Below are positions 8,123 to 13,709 of a stretch of DNA of 13,709 nucleotides, one piece after another. The position numbers and the translations under genes were made by a program. The notes beneath the pieces were generated by a model. It was not told where the DNA came from. It saw only the letters and a program-made list of their open reading frames with translations, and searched no databases. The number at the start of each line of letters is the position of its first letter. Position 1 is the stretch's first letter. Source of the DNA: Oxalobacteraceae bacterium (lineage in GTDB: Bacteria; Pseudomonadota; Gammaproteobacteria; Burkholderiales; Burkholderiaceae_D); assembly GCA_003132085.1 (NCBI GenBank), contig PKWO01000521.1, positions 454 through 14,162 of the forward strand, written 5' to 3'.

Positions 8123-8140
8123 TATTTCCGTACGGAAATA
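8123..8140. promoter_or_regulatory. perfect 18-bp palindrome, candidate operator
   Basis: TATTTCCGTACGGAAATA is identical to its own reverse complement with no spacer; the symmetry breaks at 8122/8141. A site of this size and continuous symmetry in non-coding DNA is typical of binding by a dimeric repressor or activator. It lies about 440 bases upstream of the GGDEF-EAL gene and 160 bases after fadE. Confidence 0.6.
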
Positions 8141-8387
8141 CTATCGTGTTATCTACCCCCTTGTTTTACATTCTATTGCGCGTGAAGTCTGTCGGAGAGT
8201 ACCAATACGGTTGTAGCAGGCAAGCGCTTCGTTCCGAGACGCATCGAGATTGACGGACAGTTGCTTTTACCCATCGGCGAAGAACTATGTTTGGCACGTA
8301 GCCGGTTTATTACGGGATTTTTTCAGGCGCTGGATTAGAATCGAAAAGAGGAAAATAATATTGCTGAAATACATGTTAGTCTGGGTT

Positions 8388-8396
8388 TGTTAAAAT
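8388..8396 (+). promoter_or_regulatory. candidate extended -10 promoter of the GGDEF-EAL/HDOD unit
   Basis: TGTTAAAAT fits the extended -10 form TGnTAnAAT. No good -35 hexamer lies 16-18 bases upstream, which extended -10 promoters can tolerate. Transcription from here would start near 8403 and give a leader of about 175 bases containing both hairpins. Confidence 0.35.
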
Positions 8397-8427
8397 TGCC
8401 TGCCGCAAAGTAAATTCGAGGGATGGC

Positions 8428-8483
8428 ATCCGCAAACCGGGCTTCGGGATCGTCGCTGTCGGTTGTCCGAAGTCGGGGCGGAT
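8428..8483 (+). promoter_or_regulatory. leader hairpin 1 with AAA bulge, upstream of the GGDEF-EAL gene
   Basis: ATCCGC (8428-8433) pairs with GCGGAT (8478-8483). After an AAA bulge (8434-8436), CCGGGCTTCGG (8437-8447) pairs with CCGAAGTCGGG (8467-8477), with one G-U pair and one G-G mismatch; the loop is 19 bases. This gives 16 of 17 positions paired. TTTTATT overlaps the right end (from 8483), so the structure could act as a weak terminator or attenuator. The pairing was worked out by hand. Confidence 0.55.
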
Positions 8484-8501
8484 TTTATTGAAATGCATGC
8501 G

Positions 8502-8556
8502 TAACGTGGATGTTGGATAAATTGGCAAGCGCGCAATTTATGCTGCATCCGGGTTA
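8502..8556. repeat. leader hairpin 2: 23-bp imperfect inverted repeat just before the GGDEF-EAL start
   Basis: The arms 8502-8524 and 8534-8556 are symmetric about base 8529 with a 9-base loop and no gaps. TAAC pairs with GTTA, GGATG with CATCC and ATAAATTG with CAATTTAT; in all 18 positions are Watson-Crick, 2 are G-U and 3 are mismatched. It ends 22 bases before the ATG at 8579, where no ribosome-binding site is visible. It could be an RNA structure that controls translation or a long DNA operator. Confidence 0.65.
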
Positions 8557-8578
8557 ATACCAATACCAGCTCCACACT

Positions 8579-10306
8579 ATGTTTCTAAAAAGAAATAGTC
8601 CATCCCCAGTTACAACCAAGCTTTCCCTGAAGAGCTTGATGGAAGCCGCCGGAGATGCCGTTTTCCGGACTGACCGGCGCGGCAAAATTTTCTACGCCAG
8701 CCGGCGTGCGCTTAAATTGATGGGCATGGAAGAGGGTAGCCTGCAAGGCTCTGCACTAAGCAAGCACATTCTGGCCGAAGACCGGACATCAATTGAAACA
8801 GGATTGACCGAAGCGTTGGCGTCCGGCGCCAACAACCGGATCAATGCCCGCCTGAACGCACGCGACGGCGTGCTATGGTTCGAATTTCAAATGACCGCGT
8901 GCGGGACCGACGACACTCAGATCGAATTCTTGATTGTCTGCCGCGACATTTCCAGACAGCGGGCGACCGAAGAGCGCCTGCGCCGTATGGCCACGCATGA
9001 CGAAGTGAGCGGATTGCCGAATCGTTCCCTGTTGTCCGATCGCTTGCGCATGGCGCTTGCCCAGGCGCGCCGTACTGAGATCGGGTTTTCGGTGTTGGCG
9101 CTGAATTTGGACGGATTCAAGAAGGTAAATGACGCGTTGGGTCATGCGGTCGGCGATGCCTTGTTGCGCGTCGCCGGAATGCGCTTGCGCGATGCGTTGC
9201 GGGACGTCGATACGTTGGCGCGCGTCAGCGGCGACGAGTTTGTGGCGGTGTTGCCCGCAGCCGTCGATCCGGAGGAGATACAAGCCGTTGCGCGCCGCAT
9301 GATTTCCACTATGCAGTTACCGTTCGAGATCGAAGGTAACTGCCTTTACGTCAGTGCCTCGATAGGCGTGGCGACATATCCGCAGCATGGCGATAGCGAG
9401 GTGACGCTGTTGGCGCACGCGAGCGCCGCGCTGCATCGCGCAAAGGAAACCGGGAAGTCGCGCTGCGTCATGTATGATGTCGAAAAATTCAACCTTCCTG
9501 AACATGATGTGTCGATGGAAGCGGCGATGTTCGACGGCGTGCGAAATGGTGAATTTCGGCTTTTTTACCAACCAATCCTCGATGCGCGCAGCCTTCAGAT
9601 AGTCGGTTTTGAAGCGTTGATGCGCTGGATGCATCCGGAGTTGGGGGCGATATCGCCGACGCAGTTCATCCCGATGGCGGAGGCCAACGGCTTGATCAAT
9701 TTGTTGGGTGCTTGGGCCCTGAAGGTAGCGTGCGTTCAAATCAGGGATTTTGAACAGGCCGCAGGCCGCAACCTGTATGTATCGGTGAACGTCAGTCCGC
9801 GCCAATTTCGCAACGATCAGTTTCTGGAGGTCATGGATAATGCGATGAGTCTGTCCGGCATAAGGGGAGGCCAATTGTTGTTGGAAATTACCGAGGGCAT
9901 TCTCATGTCGGACCCGGAACACGCAGAAGGCCTATTGACCGCGATCGCCGCCCGCAACGTACGGATCGCGATTGACGACTTCGGCACCGGATATTCATCG
10001 CTCGCGTACTTGAAGCGCTTCCCGATCAATGTGCTGAAAATCGACCGCGCGTTCATCAAGGATTTGCCGGAGTCAATCAAGGACGCGGCCATCTGTAATG
10101 TGGTGTTGAGTTTAGCCAATCACTTGAACCTGACAACCATCGCTGAAGGCGTAGAGAACGATCAGCAGTTGCGTTTCCTGTCGAAGCAAGGTTGCGCGAT
10201 GATTCAGGGTTTCCTGACCGGGCGGCCGTTGCCGCCCGCAGAAGCGATCAAGGTACTCAAATCCGGCGCATTGCCGAATGCACTTCATGCCAACGTCCAA
10301 ATTTGA
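8579..10306 (+). CDS. PAS-GGDEF-EAL cyclic-di-GMP signalling protein
   Basis: This 575-residue protein probably makes and/or degrades cyclic di-GMP. A PAS sensor domain spans about 18-125 (MEAAGDAVFRTDRRGKIFYA, then the RDISRQRATEERLRRMATHD linker). The GGDEF domain is at about 137-300 with the active-site loop SGDEF (217-221) and the inhibitory site RDVD (208-211) exactly five residues before it. The EAL domain is at about 315-560 with EALMR (345-349), N of VNVSPRQF, E of LEITEG, DDFGTGYSS (466-474), K of LKIDR, EGVE (523-526) and Q of MIQGF, so its catalytic set appears complete. SGDEF instead of GGDEF leaves cyclase activity uncertain. No signal peptide or membrane segment is seen, so it should be cytoplasmic. 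No Shine-Dalgarno precedes 8579; the ATG at 8639 (GAAGAG nearby) is an alternative start that would trim the PAS domain's lead-in. It is followed directly by the HDOD-GAF gene. Confidence 0.93.
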   Translation: MFLKRNSPSPVTTKLSLKSLMEAAGDAVFRTDRRGKIFYASRRALKLMGMEEGSLQGSALSKHILAEDRTSIETGLTEALASGANNRINARLNARDGVLWFEFQMTACGTDDTQIEFLIVCRDISRQRATEERLRRMATHDEVSGLPNRSLLSDRLRMALAQARRTEIGFSVLALNLDGFKKVNDALGHAVGDALLRVAGMRLRDALRDVDTLARVSGDEFVAVLPAAVDPEEIQAVARRMISTMQLPFEIEGNCLYVSASIGVATYPQHGDSEVTLLAHASAALHRAKETGKSRCVMYDVEKFNLPEHDVSMEAAMFDGVRNGEFRLFYQPILDARSLQIVGFEALMRWMHPELGAISPTQFIPMAEANGLINLLGAWALKVACVQIRDFEQAAGRNLYVSVNVSPRQFRNDQFLEVMDNAMSLSGIRGGQLLLEITEGILMSDPEHAEGLLTAIAARNVRIAIDDFGTGYSSLAYLKRFPINVLKIDRAFIKDLPESIKDAAICNVVLSLANHLNLTTIAEGVENDQQLRFLSKQGCAMIQGFLTGRPLPPAEAIKVLKSGALPNALHANVQI

Positions 10307-10310
10307 ATGT

Positions 10311-11819
10311 ATGACCAGCCTCTATCTTGATCCCAGAAAATCGGAAAAAACACTGGAATTGTTATGGTCCAGAGTTCGGTCGCGCGGTGATTTGCCCGGA
10401 TTTTCCAAGGTGGTGAATTCCATTATCGGCGCCATGCACGGCGACAACGACAATGAATTCAGCATGACAAGAACGGTATTGGCGGATCCGGCATTGACCC
10501 AGCGCGTGCTGCGTTTAGCCAATAGCGCCATGTATTCGGTATTCGGACTGGGTATCAACACCGTGTCGAAGGCAGTCATCGTGTTGGGAACCGAATCGAT
10601 TGGCCACTTGGCGCTGGGTTTAAAACTGATCGACGGACTGTCGACTTCAACGTCGGATAGGCCGGACACGCGCCTCGAACTCGAGAAGGCGGTTCTGGCC
10701 GGCCATATTGGGCGTCAACTGGCGTCGTCCGCCAGCAGCCGCGATGTCGAACAAGCGGTCGTCTGCTCCATGCTGCATATGCTTGGACGCATGATGCTCA
10801 CCTTTTATTTGCCGGAATCGTGGGAATTGATACAGGCGCGCGGCGCCGCCAATCAGGCGCCGGAGGGCGATGTCGTGCGCGACGTGCTCGGCTTAAGCCT
10901 GGAGGAAATGGGTCAGGCAATTGCCCAACAATGGGGATTACCCGATATCCTGGTAAATAGTATGATGGATGTGCCTCCGAAACCGGCCGGCGAGCCGATT
11001 GAACATGCGGAGTGGCTGGCGACGGTGTCCACCGTTTCATCGCGTTGCGCCGATGTGATTTGTCAGGGCGAAGGATCGGGTTCGCCTGAGCTATTGCGGA
11101 TCGCCGATGGTTATGCCGATATCCTCGGCATGGATGCAAGCCGGATTTTGACCGCGGTGGATATTGCGTTGCAATCCATCGAGGAAGAGGCGGCGACCGC
11201 CCGCCAGATTCTGCTCGCCGGTTCCGGCGCGAAAGAAAAGGATAGTCCGATTTCAGGTGGCAAGCCGGCTGATGCGGCGCAATTGTTGGCGAGCGGCATA
11301 ACGGATATGCGCGGGGCGCTGCAAAATGCCAGCACTGCACAATTGTTGACGATGGCGTTGGAAACCGTATTCAAGGGATTAGGACTCAGCCGGGCAATTG
11401 CGTTCCTCCGCAGCGGCGAGCGCAACCAGTATTCGGCGCGCATGTGTTTTGGCGAAGGCGTGCAGGAAATGCTCGGTAAATTGGTATTTCCCGACGCTTA
11501 TCGGCCGGACGTGTTTCATGCGGCACTGGCGAACGACGAAACGATCTTCGTCGAGAATGCGCACGACCCGGCGTTTGCCAGCAAATTGCCGCGTTGGTGG
11601 AAAGGCACGCTATTCGGGGCGCGCAGTTTCCTGATCTTGCCGTTGACCATCAATCGCAACCCGGTCGGATTCATTTACGGCGACTGGGATTTGTCATTGC
11701 CGGCTTCAAAAATCGATGACGTTGAAGTCGGACCGCTCAATGAGCTGCGCGGTTTGCTGGTGACGGTCATCGAGTACAGGCGCCATCTCGACCTGACATC
11801 GATAGTGTCGATGGTTTGA
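10311..11819 (+). CDS. HDOD-GAF signalling protein
   Basis: From the ATG at 10311 the product has 502 residues. The HDOD domain, a non-catalytic relative of HD phosphohydrolases found in regulatory proteins, spans about 25-230. It includes DLPGFSKVV, the stretch DPALTQRVLRLANSAMYS, and VCSMLHMLGRMML where enzymes would have an HD dyad. A helical linker covers about 232-300. The C-terminal part (about 340-490: LLTMALETVFKGLGLSRAIAF, ARSFLILPLTINRNPVGFIYG) reads as a GAF sensor domain. The gene begins 4 bases after the stop of the GGDEF-EAL gene. ATGs at 10278 and 10287 in the same frame would overlap that gene by 20-29 bases. None of these starts has a clear ribosome-binding site, so translational coupling is likely. 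The close spacing suggests joint expression and a shared pathway; the partner and ligand are unknown. Confidence 0.88.
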   Translation: MTSLYLDPRKSEKTLELLWSRVRSRGDLPGFSKVVNSIIGAMHGDNDNEFSMTRTVLADPALTQRVLRLANSAMYSVFGLGINTVSKAVIVLGTESIGHLALGLKLIDGLSTSTSDRPDTRLELEKAVLAGHIGRQLASSASSRDVEQAVVCSMLHMLGRMMLTFYLPESWELIQARGAANQAPEGDVVRDVLGLSLEEMGQAIAQQWGLPDILVNSMMDVPPKPAGEPIEHAEWLATVSTVSSRCADVICQGEGSGSPELLRIADGYADILGMDASRILTAVDIALQSIEEEAATARQILLAGSGAKEKDSPISGGKPADAAQLLASGITDMRGALQNASTAQLLTMALETVFKGLGLSRAIAFLRSGERNQYSARMCFGEGVQEMLGKLVFPDAYRPDVFHAALANDETIFVENAHDPAFASKLPRWWKGTLFGARSFLILPLTINRNPVGFIYGDWDLSLPASKIDDVEVGPLNELRGLLVTVIEYRRHLDLTSIVSMV

Positions 11820-11828
11820 ACCCCTAAA

Positions 11829-11866
11829 CGGCAGCAGCGCTATTTCATGTTTCATGCCGCTTTTTT
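11829..11866 (+). terminator. possible terminator after the HDOD-GAF gene
   Basis: CGGCA (11829-11833) can pair with TGCCG (11855-11859), followed by six T (11861-11866). The loop is long (21 bases), so the hairpin is weak, but its place between two converging genes fits. Confidence 0.35.
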
Positions 11867-11881
11867 CAAGCTCCGGCCAGA

Positions 11882-13018
11882 TTAGATCTCATCCACCAGG
11901 AACAAACGCCGATGTTCACGCATCGCATAACGGTCGGTCATACCGGCGATGTAGTCGGCAACCTTGCGTGCTTGCAACGCCTCATCGCCTGATGGCACCT
12001 GATAGTTCGGCGCCAGCAACGTCGGCTCTTGCATGAACGCCGAGAACAACTCGCTGACGATACGGCGCGCCTTGCTGGTCATGCGATTGACCTGATAGTG
12101 CTGATACAGGTTTTCACGCAAAAACCGTTTCAGCAGCACCGCCTCAACGCTCATCGCATCGGAAAAACGGATCAGCGGCCCGGCATTTCGCACGTCGTCA
12201 ATACTCTGCAATTGCGCCGCGTGAATCTGTTGTTCGGAGCTATTGATCAAATCCACGATCAGCGCGTTGATCATGCGCCGTATCGTTTCATGAATCGCGC
12301 GCCGGCCGTCGATGCCGGGATAAGCTGCTTCCACCTGACGTCGATGCCGACCGTAAATGTCGATTTGATCCAGTTGCGCGGTAGTCAGCAAGCCGGAGCG
12401 CAGTCCGTCGTCGACATCGTGGTTGTTGTAGGCGATTTCATCCGCCAGATTGGCCAATTGCGCTTCCAGCGATGGCTGTTTCCGATCAATGAAGCGTTGT
12501 CCGACGTCGCCCAATTTGGCGGCATTGATCAGCGAACAATGCTTGAGAATGCCCTCACGGGTTTCGAACACCAGATTCAAGCCATCGAATGCGCCATAAC
12601 GATGCTCCAGCGCATCGACCACGCGCAGGCTCTGCAGGTTATGCTCAAAACCGCCGTAGTCCTTCATGCAGGCGTTCAGCGCCTCTTGACCGGCGTGGCC
12701 GAAAGGCGTGTGGCCGAGATCGTGCGCCAATGAAATCGCCTCAACCAGGTCTTCATTCAAACGCAGATTGCGCGCGATCGAACGGGCGATCTGCGCCACC
12801 TCGATACTATGCGTCAAGCGCGTGCGGAATAGGTCGCCTTCGTGATTGATGAACACCTGGGTTTTATATTCAAGCCGGCGGAATGCTGTCGAATGAATAA
12901 TCCGGTCGCGATCGCGCTGAAACTCCGTGCGCGATGCCGGAGCAGGTTCGGGAAAGCGCCGCCCGCGCGACTCCGCTGAATGGGCGGCATACGGCGCGAG
13001 GTGGGCTTCAAGATTCAT
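11882..13018 (-). CDS. dgt: dGTPase-like deoxynucleoside triphosphate triphosphohydrolase
   Basis: Enzymes of this family split dNTPs, classically dGTP, into deoxynucleoside and triphosphate, and so influence dNTP pools. The 378-residue product is shorter than E. coli Dgt (about 505) and belongs to the shorter dGTPase-like type common outside enterics. The HD-domain metal ligands are present: H70 (RLTHSIEV), H99-D100 (AHDLGHTPFGH) and D193 (LADEIAYNNHDVDD). The N-terminal SRTEFQRDRDRIIHSTAFRRLEYKTQVF block is strongly typical. It starts 26 bases after the aroB stop on the same strand, which is the usual aroB-dgt order in betaproteobacteria and suggests co-transcription. The start at 13018 has no strong ribosome-binding site but agrees with the family. 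It converges on the HDOD-GAF gene. Confidence 0.95.
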   Translation of the reverse strand: MNLEAHLAPYAAHSAESRGRRFPEPAPASRTEFQRDRDRIIHSTAFRRLEYKTQVFINHEGDLFRTRLTHSIEVAQIARSIARNLRLNEDLVEAISLAHDLGHTPFGHAGQEALNACMKDYGGFEHNLQSLRVVDALEHRYGAFDGLNLVFETREGILKHCSLINAAKLGDVGQRFIDRKQPSLEAQLANLADEIAYNNHDVDDGLRSGLLTTAQLDQIDIYGRHRRQVEAAYPGIDGRRAIHETIRRMINALIVDLINSSEQQIHAAQLQSIDDVRNAGPLIRFSDAMSVEAVLLKRFLRENLYQHYQVNRMTSKARRIVSELFSAFMQEPTLLAPNYQVPSGDEALQARKVADYIAGMTDRYAMREHRRLFLVDEI

Positions 13019-13044
13019 GTCGGCTGGCGTGGGTTACGGGCAAA

Positions 13045-13709
13045 CTATCCGGGGCGGACGCAGGCATTGATGGTTTCCAGCAAACTATCGTGCGGCACCG
13101 GTGTAATGATCGGTGTGCCGAGCGGCTTGATCAAGATGAACTTGATCTGCCCGCCCTCATTCTTTTTGTCGACCTGCATCAATTCCAGCCAGCGCGCACT
13201 GCCCAGATCGGGGGCCGCGACCGGCAATCCGGCTGCCTGCACCAATGACGTCAAGCGGGCTTTGGACGCTGCATCGATGTAACCCAGGCGATGCGATAGA
13301 TCGGCTGCCATCACCATGCCGCAGCCGACCGCCTCGCCATGCAACCACTTGCCATAGCCCAAACCGGATTCTATTGCATGTGCGAAGGTGTGGCCAAAGT
13401 TCAGAATCGCGCGCAATCCGCCTTCGCGCTCATCCTGCCTGACCACATCGGCCTTGATTTCACACGATCGCCGAATCGCGTACGCGATCGCGATCGCATC
13501 GTTGGCGACCAGCTTCACTATGTTGGCCTCGATCCAGGCGAAGAACGCCGCATCGATAATCGCCCCATGCTTGATCACTTCGGCCAAGCCAGCCGATAAT
13601 TCGCGGGCCGGCAAGGTGCTGAGCGTGGCGGTATCGGCAATGACTGCCTGCGGCTGGTAAAACGCGCCTATCATGTTCTTGCCGAGCGGATGATTGATGC
13701 CGGTCTTGC
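13045..13709 (-). CDS. aroB: 3-dehydroquinate synthase (5' end cut by window edge)
   Basis: AroB converts DAHP to 3-dehydroquinate in the shikimate pathway, using NAD and a divalent metal. About 220 C-terminal residues are present; the family is near 360, so roughly 140 N-terminal residues, including most of the NAD-binding part, lie outside the window. The frame is open to the edge and begins KTGINHPLGKNMIGAFYQPQ, an AroB signature. Metal-site motifs are all visible: GLAEVIKHG (Glu), ILNFGHTFAHAIE (His) and LHGEAVGCGM (His). The C-terminus continues to VRPG and a stop at 13045-13047. No damage was seen. dgt follows closely. Confidence 0.97.
   Translation of the reverse strand, partial: KTGINHPLGKNMIGAFYQPQAVIADTATLSTLPARELSAGLAEVIKHGAIIDAAFFAWIEANIVKLVANDAIAIAYAIRRSCEIKADVVRQDEREGGLRAILNFGHTFAHAIESGLGYGKWLHGEAVGCGMVMAADLSHRLGYIDAASKARLTSLVQAAGLPVAAPDLGSARWLELMQVDKKNEGGQIKFILIKPLGTPIITPVPHDSLLETINACVRPG

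Larger units (their letters stand above)
7962..8578. other. 617-base region without a convincing gene, rich in inverted repeats
   Basis: By eye this stretch is more A/T-rich than the genes on either side. It contains an 18-bp perfect palindrome, an extended -10 box and two large hairpins, listed separately. A 69-codon frame at 8007-8216 has no ribosome-binding site and no family likeness. A frame at about 8186-8340 reads RIEIDGQLLLPIGEEL without an ATG; it faintly resembles the leading segment of HD-GYP proteins and could be a decayed remnant, but this is not firm. No terminator was seen directly after fadE. Confidence 0.65.

Noticed and set aside
8007..8216. 69-residue open frame
   Set aside because: No ribosome-binding site, no recognisable domain, and it runs through the 18-bp palindrome.
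8302..8325. Possible sigma-54 site beginning TGGCACG
   Set aside because: The -24 half matches, but the required GC of the -12 half (TTGC) is absent at the right spacing.
8428..8483. Cyclic-di-GMP riboswitch of the GEMM-I class
   Set aside because: CCGCAAACC recalls part of the GEMM-I core, but the second conserved block (GGGACGCAAAGCC-like) and the tetraloop stem are missing.
7962..8578. Miniature transposable element
   Set aside because: The hairpins are internal; I could not find matching terminal inverted repeats with a target-site duplication.

Overview
The window looks like chromosomal DNA of a betaproteobacterium, probably order Burkholderiales and perhaps family Oxalobacteraceae. 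This rests on the aroB-dgt gene order, a membrane-anchored FadE-type acyl-CoA dehydrogenase, an HD-GYP protein of a type familiar from this order, moderately GC-rich coding sequence, and close agreement of UvrA and SSB with betaproteobacterial versions as I remember them. The family-level placement is inference.

Left part (1-3845): uvrA runs leftward off the window edge, divergent from ssb. The 338-base gap between them holds a hairpin and a good -10 box but no SOS box that I can see. ssb ends in a clear intrinsic terminator. Directly after it lies a 75-codon remnant of a LysR-type regulator, representing only the C-terminal end.

Middle part (3846-7961): a 377-residue HD-GYP-type protein has lost its HD metal dyad but kept the rest of its motif set. 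It is followed, after 306 non-coding bases with a plausible sigma-70 promoter, by fadE, which catalyses the first step of fatty-acid beta-oxidation.

Right-middle part (7962-11866): a 617-base stretch without a convincing gene contains an exact 18-bp palindrome, an extended -10 box and two large imperfect hairpins. It leads into a two-gene unit. The first gene is a PAS-GGDEF-EAL protein with an intact inhibitory site and an apparently complete phosphodiesterase site. The second is an HDOD-GAF protein that starts 4 bases after the first gene stops. With the HD-GYP protein, this makes three signalling proteins of the cyclic-di-GMP type or associated with it within 8 kb.

Right part (11882-13709): dgt and the C-terminal part of aroB run leftward, convergent with the HDOD gene. 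They are 26 bases apart and probably co-transcribed.

The housekeeping genes are ordinary. The best candidate for something undescribed is the structured leader upstream of the GGDEF-EAL/HDOD-GAF pair. No CRISPR array, tRNA, rRNA, transposase or phage gene was seen.
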